From positions 2,323,361-2,387,360 of the forward strand of contig NC_091097.1 of the NCBI RefSeq assembly GCF_024713975.1: 64,000 bases of DNA, in the 5' to 3' direction. The translations under genes were made by a program, and so were the position numbers. Positions 30,904 through 45,229 of the stretch are shown in pieces; within the stretch, counting starts at the first letter, position 1; every line of letters starts with the position of its first letter. The notes beneath the pieces are model-generated. The model ran no database searches. It saw only the letters and a program-made list of their open reading frames with translations, and had not been told where the DNA came from. Origin of the DNA: Paralichthys olivaceus. Its lineage: Eukaryota; Chordata; Actinopteri; Pleuronectiformes; Paralichthyidae.

Positions 30904-32998
30904 AATAGTTCGAGAGGAAGGAGAGAGACCCTGGGAGAGAGAGTGAGACAGTGAGAGAGAAAGACATGTATAAAAGCTGCATTTTGATCACATGATCCAG
31001 AGTGGTGACTGAGAGACTTGACCAATTTCAGAGACAGAGAGAAACCATGTTATAAGGTCTAATCACCATCCATGGGATTTCATTTTAAAAATTCAGCCTC
31101 CTTCAGGCTTCCTGGGAACATCCTGTAACTATTTGGGGGTTTTATTTTGAAAATCTAGCATCTTTTAGGCTTCCTCGAAATATTCTGTAACTATTTGGAC
31201 ATTTTATTTTGAAGGTCCAGCATTTTTTAGACTTCCTAGGGACATCCTGTAACTATTTGGGGGTTTTATTTTGAAAATCCAGTGTCTTTTAGGCTTCCTC
31301 GGAATATTCTGTAACTATTTGGGGGTTTTATTTTGAAAATCTAGTGTCTTTAAGGCTTCCTGGAAACATTCCTTAACTATTTGGGGGTTTTATTTTGAAA
31401 ATCCAGCGTCTTTCAGGCTTCCTGGAAACATTCTGTAACTATTTGGGGGTTTTATTTTGAAAATCCAGCGTCTTTCTGGATTCCTGGGCACATTCTGTAA
31501 CTATTTGGGAGTTTTATTTTGAAAGTCCACTCTTTTTCCGGCTCCCTGGGAACATCCTGTAACCATCTGGGTGTTTTATTTTGAAAAACCAGGCTCTGTA
31601 CAGCTTTCCTGGTAGCATTCTATGACTATGGGGCGGCTTATTTCAAAATAAAGGCTATGTACAGACTTCCTGGTAACATTATATTACAATGGGGGGGGGC
31701 TGTTTTCAAAATAAAGGCCCATTACATGTTCCTGGTAATATCCAGTTACTATGGGGGGGTGGGGGGGCTTATTTTTACTTTTATTTATATGCTCCAAAAT
31801 TTAGCAAAAACCACCACCCTCACCCAGATTCAAACCCAGACTTACGTCACATGATCCGAGTGCCTTAACCACTGGGCCAAAGCGGATGGTGGCAAAAACT
31901 TTGAATCTAGTAAATTTATAGAGGAGACTTGACCTCTGACAGTCTATGGGGTTGCTATGGTTACTCACTGATTAGATGAGGAACACCTGCTGCGCGCACA
32001 CTTTGGAGACAAAAACTGGTTTCAGACCAACCCTCAAACAAAAGCTTCTAATTCAAAATCTATAAGTCGTATCTGAGAAATGAACACATTGTGAGAATCA
32101 CAAGACGTTGGCCGACGTCCACATATGTTTATATTTCATAAGAGTTAAGAAATGAGACCGTAAGAGCGATTTAGAAATGTAGTTTTCTCATCAGGAATCT
32201 TTTTTGGTGATCTCCATTGAAGTCAATGAAAACGGTAGAGGGCGCTGCTCTAGCGCCACTCTTCAAACAAAAGCTTGTAACTCAAAAACTATAGGTCCTA
32301 TCTGAGAAATGAAAACATTTTGAGAATCCCAAGACTTCCACGAACGTACAGATATGTTTTGGCGGGGGAGAGTTCAGAAATGAGGCCGTGGGAGCGAGTT
32401 AGAAATTTTTTTCTGTATTTCTCCTTTCTGACTTTTTTTCCCAAAATTAACATGGGAGTCAATGGAGAGGTGAGACCGGAAAAGATTTCTCGGTAAATTG
32501 ACTCAGCCTAAACTACTGGACCGAGAGATGTCAGAGTGGCATGTGTGCGTAGGAAACAAACTCTACTTTCACCAGATGTAAAAATCATGTCTGTCGGACT
32601 CCGTTTGTGGCTAGGAGAAGTGTTTAAAGACAAAAAAAGTGGCTGAAAAACGCCCGTTTTCAGCCATTTTTCCCCCACTCGCTCTAATTGGGCGAGAGAC
32701 CTTGACTGCTCGCTCTAAATGGGCGAGAGACCTTGACTCCCATGCATTTGGTTTTCGGTATTTTTGCGATTTACGAATGAACCGTTTGACGAATGTCTTA
32801 GAAAAGTCATAGCACACCGATCGAGAAAAATGCGCACGGTTTGATGTACTTTGTGTGAATGTGCGTCAAACTTTGTGGGAGGAGTAGCGGGACGAATATT
32901 TACGGAAGCGGAAGAATAATAAGCCCGAGCAATAATAATATAAGTGCCAATGCATTGCCAGCCGGGGGCGGAGCCCCCAGCTGGCAAGGCACCCATAA
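30746..32998 (+). repeat. Satellite unit 7 (type A with hairpin, 2253 bp)
   Basis: I see no difference from unit 6 where I compared them. tRNA-like 31811-31893. Confidence 0.92.
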
Positions 32999-33125
32999 CT
33001 AGAAAATCTCTCCTGCCGAGACATTTTGAATGGGTGCCTTGTGCTCGTCGATGCCGGCGTTGCTTCGAAAACAGAGACATTTCCTTTAAGACGAAGGACA
33101 GAGACCCTGAGAGTTGACCAATTTC

Positions 33126-33156
<31 letters not shown>

Positions 33157-35172
33157 AATAGTTCGAGAGGAAGGAGAGAGACCCTGGGAGAGAGAGTGAG
33201 ACAGTGAGAGAGAAAGACATGTATAAAAGCTGCATTTTGATCACATGATCCAGAGTGGTGACTGAGAGACTTGACCAATTTCAGAGACAGAGAGAAACCA
33301 TGTTATAAGGTCTAATCACCATCCATGGGATTTCATTTTAAAAATTCAGCCTCCTTCAGGCTTCCTGGGAACATCCTGTAACTATTTGGGGGTTTTATTT
33401 TGAAAATCTAGCATCTTTTAGGCTTCCTCGAAATATTCTGTAACTATTTGGACATTTTATTTTGAAGGTCCAGCATTTTTTAGACTTCCTAGGGACATCC
33501 TGTAACTATTTGGGGGTTTTATTTTGAAAATCCAGTGTCTTTTAGGCTTCCTCGGAATATTCTGTAACTATTTGGGGGTTTTATTTTGAAAATCTAGTGT
33601 CTTTAAGGCTTCCTGGAAACATTCCTTAACTATTTGGGGGTTTTATTTTGAAAATCCAGCGTCTTTCAGGCTTCCTGGAAACATTCTGTAACTATTTGGG
33701 GGTTTTATTTTGAAAATCCAGCGTCTTTCTGGATTCCTGGGCACATTCTGTAACTATTTGGGAGTTTTATTTTGAAAGTCCACTCTTTTTCCGGCTCCCT
33801 GGGAACATCCTGTAACCATCTGGGTGTTTTATTTTGAAAAACCAGGCTCTGTACAGCTTTCCTGGTAGCATTCTATGACTATGGGGCGGCTTATTTCAAA
33901 ATAAAGGCTATGTACAGACTTCCTGGTAACATTATATTACAATGGGGGGGGGCTGTTTTCAAAATAAAGGCCCATTACATGTTCCTGGTAATATCCAGTT
34001 ACTATGGGGGGGTGGGGGGGCTTATTTTTACTTTTATTTATATGCTCCAAAATTTAGCAAAAACCACCACCCTCACCCAGATTCAAACCCAGACTTACGT
34101 CACATGATCCGAGTGCCTTAACCACTGGGCCAAAGCGGATGGTGGCAAAAACTTTGAATCTAGTAAATTTATAGAGGAGACTTGACCTCTGACAGTCTAT
34201 GGGGTTGCTATGGTTACTCACTGATTAGATGAGGAACACCTGCTGCGCGCACACTTTGGAGACAAAAACTGGTTTCAGACCAACCCTCAAACAAAAGCTC
34301 CTAACTCAAAATCTATAAGTCGTATCTGAGAAATGAACACATTGTGAGAATCACAAGACTTTGGCCGACGTCCACATATGTTTATATTTCATAAGAGTTA
34401 AGAAATGAGACCGTAAGAGCGATTTAGAAATTTAGTTTTCTCATCAGGAATCTTTTTTGGAGATCTCCATTGAAGTCAATGAAAACGGTAGAGGGCGCTG
34501 CTCTAGCGCCACTCTTCAAACAAATGCTTGTAACTCAAAAACTATAGGTCCTATCTAAGAAATGAAAACATTGTGAGAATCCCAAGACTTCCCCGAACGT
34601 ACAGATATGTTTTGGCGGGAGAGAGTTCAGAAATGAGGCCGTGGGAGCGAGTTAGAAATTTTTTTCTGTATTTCTCCTTTCTGACTTTTTTTCCCAAAAT
34701 TAACATGGGAGTCAATGGAGAGGTGAGACCGGAAAAGATTTCTCGGTAAATTGACTCAGCCTAAACTACTGGACCGAGAGATGTCAGAGTGGCATGTGTG
34801 CGTAGGAAACAAACTCTACTTTCACCAGATGTAAAAATCATGTCTGTCGGACTCCGTTTGTGGCTAGGAGAAGTGTTTAAAGACCAAAAAAGTGGCTGAA
34901 AAACGCCCGTTTTCAGCCATTTTTCCCCCACTCGCTCTAATTGGGCGAGAGACCTTGACTGCTCGCTCTAAATGGGCGAGAGACCTTGACTCCCATGCAT
35001 TTGGTTTTCGGTATTTTTGCGATTTACGAACGAACCGTTTGACGAATGTCTTAGAAAAGTCATAGCACACCGATCGAGAAAAATGCGCACGGTTTGATGT
35101 ACTTTGTGTGAATGTGCGTCAAACTTTGTGGGAGGAGTAGCGGGACGAAAATTTACGGAAGCGGAAGAATAA
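32999..35172 (+). repeat. Satellite unit 8 (type A, no hairpin, 2174 bp)
   Basis: First half equals units 6/7. Second half switches to the unit 4/11 version (GCTCCTAACTCAAAATC, TTCCCCGAACG), a mosaic expected from unequal exchange. tRNA-like 34064-34146. First member of the 7,686-bp higher-order repeat. Confidence 0.92.
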
Positions 35173-37543
35173 CTAGAAAATCTCTCCTGCCGAGACATTT
35201 TGAATGGGTGCCTTGTGCTCGTCGATGCCGGCGTTGCTTCGAACACAGAGACATTTCCTTTAAGAGGAAGGACAGAGAGACACATATTATCCAGGTTTTC
35301 ATGAAATCCAATTTCAGAGAGACATTACGTTTAAGAGAGAGAGAGAGACGGTGAGAGTGAAAGACATTTCCAAAAGCTGCTTGATTTTACAATCATGCAT
35401 GATCAGATCCATGACAGAGAGACTTGACCAATTTCAGAGACAGAGAGAAACCATGTTATAAGGTCTAATCACCATCCATGGGATGTCGTTTTAAAAATTT
35501 AGCCTCCTTCAGGCTTCCTGGGACCATCCCGTAACTATCTGGGGTTTTTGGTTTGAAAATCCAGACTCCTTTGGGCTTCCTGATAAGGTCTTGTCATCAT
35601 CCAGGACTTTTATTTTGAAAAACCAGCACCTTCCTGGCTTCCTGGATACATTCTGTAACTATTTGGGAGTTTTATTTTGAAAATCCAGCATCTTTCAGGC
35701 TTCCCGGGAACATTCTGTAACTATTTGGGAGTTTTATTTTGAAAGTCCACTCTTTTTCCGGCTCCCTGGGAACATCCTGTAACCATCTGGGGGTTTTATT
35801 TTGAAAATCCAGCATCTTTTAGGCTTCCTCAGAATATTCTGTAACTATTTGGGGGTTGTATTTTGAAATTCTAGCTTTTTTTACGCTTCCTAGGAACATC
35901 CTGTAACTATTTGGGAGTTTTATTTTGAAAATCCACTCTTTTTCCGTCTCACTGGGAACATCCTGTAACCATCTTGGGGTTTTATTTTGAAAAACCAGGC
36001 TCTGTACAGCTTTCCTGGTAGCATTCTATTACTATGGGGGGGCTTATTTCAAAATAAAGGCTTTGTACAGACTTCCTGATAACATTCTATTACAATGGGG
36101 GAGGGTTGTTTATTTTTATATTCAAAATAAAAGCCCATTACATGTTTTCTGGTAATATCCAGTTACTATTGGGGGGGTGGGGGGGCTTATTTATACGCTT
36201 AAACATAAGCTCTGTACATGTTTCCTTGTAATATGGGGGGTGGGGGGGCTTATTTTCAAAATAAAGGCTTTGTACAGACTTCCTGATAACATTCTATTAC
36301 AATGGGGGAGGGTTGTTTATTTTTATATTCAAAATAAAGGCCCATTACATGTTCCTGGTAATATCCAGTTACTATGGGGGGGGTGGGGGGGCTTATTTTT
36401 ACTTTTATTTATATGCTCCAAAATTTAGCAAAAACCACCACCCTCACCCGGATTCGAACCCAGACTCACGTCACATGATCCGAGTGCCTTAACCACTGGG
36501 CCAAAGCGGATGGTGGCAAAAACTTTGAATCTAGTAAATTTATAGAGGAGACTTGACCTCTGACAATCTATGGGGTTGCTATGGTTACTCACTGATTAGA
36601 TGAGGAACACCTGCTGCGCGCACACTTTGGAGACAAAAACTGGTTTCAGACCAACCCTCAAACAAAAGCTTCTAACTCAAAATCTATAAGTCGTATCTGA
36701 GAAATGAACACATTGTGAGAATCACAAGACGTTGGCCGACGTCCACATATGTTTATATTTCATAAGAGTTAAGAAATGAGACCGTAAGAGCGATTTAGAA
36801 ATTTAGTTTTCTCATCAGGAATCTTTTTTGGTGATCTCCATTGAAGTCAATGAAAACGGTAGAGGGCGCTGCTCTAGCGCCACTCTTCAAACAAAAGCTT
36901 GTAACTCAAAAACTATAGGTCCTATCTGAGAAATGAAAACATTTTGAGAATCCCAAGACTTCCACGAACGTACAGATATGTTTTGGCGGGGGAGAGTTCA
37001 GAAATGAGGCCGTGGGAGCGAGTTAGAAATTTTTTTCTGTATTTCTCCTTTCTGACTTTTTTTCCCAAAATTAACATGGGAGTCAATGGAGAGGTGAGAC
37101 CGGAAAAGATTTCTCGGTAAATTGACTCAGCCTAAACTACTGGACCGAGAGATGTCAGAGTGGCATGTGTGCGTAGGAAACAAACTCTACTTTCACCAGA
37201 TGTAAAAATCATGTCTGTCGGACTCCGTTTGTGGCTAGGAGAAGTGTTTAAAGACCAAAAAAGTGGCTGAAAAACGCCCGTTTTCAGCCATTTTTCCCCC
37301 ACTCGCTCTAATTGGGCGAGAGACCTTGACTGCTCGCTCTAAATGGGCGAGAGACCTTGACTCCCATGCATTTGGTTTTCGGTATTTTTGCGATTTACGA
37401 ACGAACCGTTTGACGAATGTCTTAGAAAAGTCATAGCACACCGATCGAGAAAAATGCGCACGGTTTGATGTACTTTGTGTGAATGTGCGTCAAACTTTGT
37501 GGGAGGAGTAGCGGGACGAAAATTTACGGAAGCGGAAGAATAA
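35173..37543 (+). repeat. Satellite unit 9 (type C, 2371 bp)
   Basis: Different AG block (AGACACATATTATCCAGG), shorter minisatellite including a TTTTTGGTTTGAAAATCC variant, and tRNA-like segment 36435-36517 with intact box B. Confidence 0.92.
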
Positions 37544-40500
37544 CTAGAAAATCTCTCCTGCCGAGACATTTTGAATGGGTGCCTTGTGCTCGTCGATGCC
37601 GGCGTTGCTTCGAACACAGAGACATTTCCTTTAAGACGAAGGAGAGAGACCCTGAGAGTTGACCAATTTCAGACAGAGAGAGAGAGAGAGAGTGTAACAG
37701 TTCGAGAGGAAGGAGAGAGACCCTGGGAGAGAGAGGGAGACAGTGAGAGAGAAAGACATGTATAAAAGCTGCATTTTGATCACATGATCCAGAGTGGTGA
37801 CTGAGAGACTTTACCAATTTCAGAAACAGAGATAAACCATGTTATAAGGTCTAATCACCATCCATGGGATTTCATTTTAAAAATTCAGCCTCCTTCAGGC
37901 TTCCTGGGAACATCCTGTAACTATTGTTGGGTTTTATTTTAAAAATTCAGCCTCCTTCAGGCTTCCTGGGAACATCCTGTAACTATCTGGGGGTTTTATT
38001 TTGAAAATCAAGCAACCTTTAGGCTTCCTGGAAACATTCTGTACCTATTTGGGGGTTTTATTTCGAAAATCCAGACTTTTTTAGGCTTCTTAGGAACATC
38101 CCTTAATCATATGGGGATTTTATTTTGAAAATCCAGCATCTTTCAGGCTTCCTGGAAACATTCTGTAACTATTTGGGGGTTTTATTTTGAAAATCCAGCG
38201 TCTTTCAGGCTTCCTCGGAACATTCTGTAACTATTTGGGAGTTTTATTTTGAAAGTCCAGTGTCTTTCAGGCTTCCTGGAAACATTCTGTAACTATTTGG
38301 GGGTTTTATTTTGAAAACCCAGCGTCTTTCAGGCTTCCTGGGAACATTCTGTATCTATTTGGGAGTTTTATTTTGAAAGTCCACTCTTTTTCCGGCTCCC
38401 TGGGAACACCCTGTAACCATCTGGGGGTTTTATTTTGAAAGTCCAGCTTTTTTTAGGCATCTTAGAAACATTCCTTAACAATCTGGGGATTTTATTTTGA
38501 AATTCTATCTTTTTTTTACTCTTCCTAGGAACATCCTGTAACTATTTGGGAGTTTTATTTTGAAAATCCACTCTTTTTCCGTCTCCCTGGGAACATCCTG
38601 TAACCATCTGGGGGTTTTATTTTGAAAAACCAGTGTCTTTCAGGCCTCCTGGAAACATTCTGTAACTATTTGGGGGTTTTATTTTGAAAATCCAGTGTCT
38701 TTCAGGCTTCCTGGGAACATTCTGTAACTATTTGGGAGTTTTATTTTGAAAGTCCACTCTTTTTCCGGCTCCCTCGGAACATCCTGTAACTATTTGGGCA
38801 TTTTATTTTGAAAGTCCAGCTTTTTTAGGCTTCTTAGAAACATTCCTTAACAATCTGGGGATTTTATTTTGAAATTCTAGCTTTTTTTACTCTTCCTAGG
38901 AACATCCTGTAACTATTTGGGAGTTTTATTTTGAAAATCTACTATTTTTCCAGCTCCCTGGGAACATCCTGTAACCATCTGGGGGTTTTATTTTGAAAAA
39001 CCAGGCTCTGTACAGCTTTCCTGGTAGCATTCTATTACTATGGGGGGGCTTATTTCAAAATAAAGGCTCTGTACAGACTTCCTGGTAACATCCTATTACA
39101 ATGGGGGGGGGCTTATTTTCAAAATAAAGGCTCATTACATGTTTCCTGGTAATATCCAGTTACTATGGGGGGGGGGGGGGGGCTTATTTATACGCTTAAA
39201 CATAGGCTCTGAACATGTTTCCTTGTAATATGGGGGGGTGGGGGGGCTTATTTTCAAAATAAAGGCTTTGTACAGTCTTCCTTGTGACATTCTATTACAA
39301 TGGGGGAGGGTTGTTTATTTTTATATTCAAAATAAAGACTCTGTATAGACTTCCTAGTAACATTCTGTTATAATGGGGGGGGGCTTATTTTCAAAATAAA
39401 GGCCCCTTACATGTTCCTGGTAATATCCAGTTATTATGGGGGGGGTGGGGGGGCTTATTTTTACTTTTATTTATATGCTCCAAAAATTAGCAAAAACCAC
39501 CAGCCACACCCAGATTCGAACCCAGACTTACGTCACATGATCCGAGTGCCTTAACCACTGGGCCAAAGCGGATGGTGGCAAAAACTTTGAATCTAGTAAA
39601 TTTATAGAGGAGACTTGACCTCTGACAGTCTATGGGGTTGCTATGGTTACTCACTGATTAGATGAGGAACACCTGCTGCGCGCACACTTTGGAGACAAAA
39701 ACTGGTTTCAGACCAACCCTCAAACAAAAGTTCCTAACTCAAAATCTATAAGTCGTATCTGAAAAATGAACACATTGTGAGAATCACAAGACGTTGGCCG
39801 ACGTCCACATATGTTTATATTTCATAAGAGTTAAGAAATGAGACCGTAAGAGCGATTTAGAAATTTAGTTTTCTCATCAGGAATCTTTTTTGGTGATCTC
39901 CATTGAAGTCAATGAAAACGGTAGAGGGCGCTGCTCTAGCGCCACTCTTCAAACAAAAGCTTGTAACTCAAAAACTATAGGTCCTATCTGAGAAATGAAA
40001 ACATTTTGAGAATCCCAAGACTTCCACGAACGTACAGATATGTTTTGGCGGGGGAGAGTTCAGAAATGAGGCCGTGGGAGCGAGTTAGAAATTTTTTTCT
40101 GTATTTCTCCTTTCTGACTTTTTTTCCCAAAATTAACATGGGAGTCAATGGAGAGGTGAGACCGGAAAAGATTTCTCGGTAAATTGACTCAGCCTAAACT
40201 ACTGGACCGAGAGATGTCAGAGTGGCATGTGTGCGTAGGAAACAAACTCTACTTTCACCAGATGTAAAAATCATGTCTGTCGGACTCCGTTTGTGGCTAG
40301 GAGAAGTGTTTAAAGACAAAAAAAGTGGCTGAAAAACGCCCGTTTTCAGCCATTTTTCCCCCACTCGCTCTAATTGGGCGAGAGACCTTGACTGCTCGCT
40401 CTAAATGGGCGAGAGACCTTGACTCCCATGCATTTGGTTTTCGGTATTTTTGCGATTTACGAATGAACCGTTTGACGAATGTCTTAGAAAAGTCATAGCA

Positions 40501-40684
40501 CACCGATCGAGAAAAATGCGCACGGTTTGATGTACTTTGTGTGAATGTGCGTCAAACTTTGTGGGAGGAGTAGCGGGACGAATATTTACGGAAGCGGAAG
40601 AATAATAAGCCCGAGCAATAATAATATAAGTGCCAATGCATTGCCAGCCGGGGGCGGAGCCCCCAGCTGGCAAGGCACCCATAA
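37544..40684 (+). repeat. Satellite unit 10 (type B, 3141 bp)
   Basis: G16 at 39167-39182; tRNA-like 39497-39579; 79-bp hairpin at its end (40606-40684). Confidence 0.92.
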
Positions 40685-40811
40685 CTAGAAAATCTCTCCT
40701 GCCGAGACATTTTGAATGGGTGCCTTGTGCTCGTCGATGCCGGCGTTGCTTCGAAAACAGAGACATTTCCTTTAAGACGAAGGACAGAGACCCTGAGAGT
40801 TGACCAATTTC

Positions 40812-40842
<31 letters not shown>

Positions 40843-42858
40843 AATAGTTCGAGAGGAAGGAGAGAGACCCTGGGAGAGAGAGTGAGACAGTGAGAGAGAA
40901 AGACATGTATAAAAGCTGCATTTTGATCACATGATCCAGAGTGGTGACTGAGAGACTTGACCAATTTCAGAGACAGAGAGAAACCATGTTATAAGGTCTA
41001 ATCACCATCCATGGGATTTCATTTTAAAAATTCAGCCTCCTTCAGGCTTCCTGGGAACATCCTGTAACTATTTGGGGGTTTTATTTTGAAAATCTAGCAT
41101 CTTTTAGGCTTCCTCGAAATATTCTGTAACTATTTGGACATTTTATTTTGAAGGTCCAGCATTTTTTAGACTTCCTAGGGACATCCTGTAACTATTTGGG
41201 GGTTTTATTTTGAAAATCCAGTGTCTTTTAGGCTTCCTCGGAATATTCTGTAACTATTTGGGGGTTTTATTTTGAAAATCTAGTGTCTTTAAGGCTTCCT
41301 GGAAACATTCCTTAACTATTTGGGGGTTTTATTTTGAAAATCCAGCGTCTTTCAGGCTTCCTGGAAACATTCTGTAACTATTTGGGGGTTTTATTTTGAA
41401 AATCCAGCGTCTTTCTGGATTCCTGGGCACATTCTGTAACTATTTGGGAGTTTTATTTTGAAAGTCCACTCTTTTTCCGGCTCCCTGGGAACATCCTGTA
41501 ACCATCTGGGTGTTTTATTTTGAAAAACCAGGCTCTGTACAGCTTTCCTGGTAGCATTCTATGACTATGGGGCGGCTTATTTCAAAATAAAGGCTATGTA
41601 CAGACTTCCTGGTAACATTATATTACAATGGGGGGGGGCTGTTTTCAAAATAAAGGCCCATTACATGTTCCTGGTAATATCCAGTTACTATGGGGGGGTG
41701 GGGGGGCTTATTTTTACTTTTATTTATATGCTCCAAAATTTAGCAAAAACCACCACCCTCACCCAGATTCAAACCCAGACTTACGTCACATGATCCGAGT
41801 GCCTTAACCACTGGGCCAAAGCGGATGGTGGCAAAAACTTTGAATCTAGTAAATTTATAGAGGAGACTTGACCTCTGACAGTCTATGGGGTTGCTATGGT
41901 TACTCACTGATTAGATGAGGAACACCTGCTGCGCGCACACTTTGGAGACAAAAACTGGTTTCAGACCAACCCTCAAACAAAAGCTCCTAACTCAAAATCT
42001 ATAAGTCGTATCTGAGAAATGAACACATTGTGAGAATCACAAGACTTTGGCCGACGTCCACATATGTTTATATTTCATAAGAGTTAAGAAATGAGACCGT
42101 AAGAGCGATTTAGAAATTTAGTTTTCTCATCAGGAATCTTTTTTGGAGATCTCCATTGAAGTCAATGAAAACGGTAGAGGGCGCTGCTCTAGCGCCACTC
42201 TTCAAACAAATGCTTGTAACTCAAAAACTATAGGTCCTATCTAAGAAATGAAAACATTGTGAGAATCCCAAGACTTCCCCGAACGTACAGATATGTTTTG
42301 GCGGGAGAGAGTTCAGAAATGAGGCCGTGGGAGCGAGTTAGAAATTTTTTTCTGTATTTCTCCTTTCTGACTTTTTTTCCCAAAATTAACATGGGAGTCA
42401 ATGGAGAGGTGAGACCGGAAAAGATTTCTCGGTAAATTGACTCAGCCTAAACTACTGGACCGAGAGATGTCAGAGTGGCATGTGTGCGTAGGAAACAAAC
42501 TCTACTTTCACCAGATGTAAAAATCATGTCTGTCGGACTCCGTTTGTGGCTAGGAGAAGTGTTTAAAGACCAAAAAAGTGGCTGAAAAACGCCCGTTTTC
42601 AGCCATTTTTCCCCCACTCGCTCTAATTGGGCGAGAGACCTTGACTGCTCGCTCTAAATGGGCGAGAGACCTTGACTCCCATGCATTTGGTTTTCGGTAT
42701 TTTTGCGATTTACGAACGAACCGTTTGACGAATGTCTTAGAAAAGTCATAGCACACCGATCGAGAAAAATGCGCACGGTTTGATGTACTTTGTGTGAATG
42801 TGCGTCAAACTTTGTGGGAGGAGTAGCGGGACGAAAATTTACGGAAGCGGAAGAATAA
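40685..42858 (+). repeat. Satellite unit 11 (type A, no hairpin, 2174 bp)
   Basis: Copy of unit 8 at an offset of 7,686. tRNA-like 41750-41832, box B mutated. Confidence 0.92.
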
Positions 42859-45229
42859 CTAGAAAATCTCTCCTGCCGAGACATTTTGAATGGGTGCCTT
42901 GTGCTCGTCGATGCCGGCGTTGCTTCGAACACAGAGACATTTCCTTTAAGAGGAAGGACAGAGAGACACATATTATCCAGGTTTTCATGAAATCCAATTT
43001 CAGAGAGACATTACGTTTAAGAGAGAGAGAGAGACGGTGAGAGTGAAAGACATTTCCAAAAGCTGCTTGATTTTACAATCATGCATGATCAGATCCATGA
43101 CAGAGAGACTTGACCAATTTCAGAGACAGAGAGAAACCATGTTATAAGGTCTAATCACCATCCATGGGATGTCGTTTTAAAAATTTAGCCTCCTTCAGGC
43201 TTCCTGGGACCATCCCGTAACTATCTGGGGTTTTTGGTTTGAAAATCCAGACTCCTTTGGGCTTCCTGATAAGGTCTTGTCATCATCCAGGACTTTTATT
43301 TTGAAAAACCAGCACCTTCCTGGCTTCCTGGATACATTCTGTAACTATTTGGGAGTTTTATTTTGAAAATCCAGCATCTTTCAGGCTTCCCGGGAACATT
43401 CTGTAACTATTTGGGAGTTTTATTTTGAAAGTCCACTCTTTTTCCGGCTCCCTGGGAACATCCTGTAACCATCTGGGGGTTTTATTTTGAAAATCCAGCA
43501 TCTTTTAGGCTTCCTCAGAATATTCTGTAACTATTTGGGGGTTGTATTTTGAAATTCTAGCTTTTTTTACGCTTCCTAGGAACATCCTGTAACTATTTGG
43601 GAGTTTTATTTTGAAAATCCACTCTTTTTCCGTCTCACTGGGAACATCCTGTAACCATCTTGGGGTTTTATTTTGAAAAACCAGGCTCTGTACAGCTTTC
43701 CTGGTAGCATTCTATTACTATGGGGGGGCTTATTTCAAAATAAAGGCTTTGTACAGACTTCCTGATAACATTCTATTACAATGGGGGAGGGTTGTTTATT
43801 TTTATATTCAAAATAAAAGCCCATTACATGTTTTCTGGTAATATCCAGTTACTATTGGGGGGGTGGGGGGGCTTATTTATACGCTTAAACATAAGCTCTG
43901 TACATGTTTCCTTGTAATATGGGGGGTGGGGGGGCTTATTTTCAAAATAAAGGCTTTGTACAGACTTCCTGATAACATTCTATTACAATGGGGGAGGGTT
44001 GTTTATTTTTATATTCAAAATAAAGGCCCATTACATGTTCCTGGTAATATCCAGTTACTATGGGGGGGGTGGGGGGGCTTATTTTTACTTTTATTTATAT
44101 GCTCCAAAATTTAGCAAAAACCACCACCCTCACCCGGATTCGAACCCAGACTCACGTCACATGATCCGAGTGCCTTAACCACTGGGCCAAAGCGGATGGT
44201 GGCAAAAACTTTGAATCTAGTAAATTTATAGAGGAGACTTGACCTCTGACAATCTATGGGGTTGCTATGGTTACTCACTGATTAGATGAGGAACACCTGC
44301 TGCGCGCACACTTTGGAGACAAAAACTGGTTTCAGACCAACCCTCAAACAAAAGCTTCTAACTCAAAATCTATAAGTCGTATCTGAAAAATGAACACATT
44401 GTGAGAATCACAAGACGTTGGCCGACGTCCACATATGTTTATATTTCATAAGAGTTAAGAAATGAGACCGTAAGAGCGATTTAGAAATTTAGTTTTCTCA
44501 TCAGGAATCTTTTTTGGTGATCTCCATTGAAGTCAATGAAAACGGTAGAGGGCGCTGCTCTAGCGCCACTCTTCAAACAAAAGCTTGTAACTCAAAAACT
44601 ATAGGTCCTATCTGAGAAATGAAAACATTTTGAGAATCCCAAGACTTCCACGAACGTACAGATATGTTTTGGCGGGGGAGAGTTCAGAAATGAGGCCGTG
44701 GGAGCGAGTTAGAAATTTTTTTCTGTATTTCTCCTTTCTGACTTTTTTTCCCAAAATTAACATGGGAGTCAATGGAGAGGTGAGACCGGAAAAGATTTCT
44801 CGGTAAATTGACTCAGCCTAAACTACTGGACCGAGAGATGTCAGAGTGGCATGTGTGCGTAGGAAACAAACTCTACTTTCACCAGATGTAAAAATCATGT
44901 CTGTCGGACTCCGTTTGTGGCTAGGAGAAGTGTTTAAAGACCAAAAAAGTGGCTGAAAAACGCCCGTTTTCAGCCATTTTTCCCCCACTCGCTCTAATTG
45001 GGCGAGAGACCTTGACTGCTCGCTCTAAATGGGCGAGAGACCTTGACTCCCATGCATTTGGTTTTCGGTATTTTTGCGATTTACGAACGAACCGTTTGAC
45101 GAATGTCTTAGAAAAGTCATAGCACACCGATCGAGAAAAATGCGCACGGTTTGATGTACTTTGTGTGAATGTGCGTCAAACTTTGTGGGAGGAGTAGCGG
45201 GACGAAAATTTACGGAAGCGGAAGAATAA
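42859..45229 (+). repeat. Satellite unit 12 (type C, 2371 bp)
   Basis: Copy of unit 9 at an offset of 7,686. tRNA-like 44121-44203. It differs in the conserved block (CTGAAAAATGAACAC where unit 9 has CTGAGAAATG). Confidence 0.92.
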
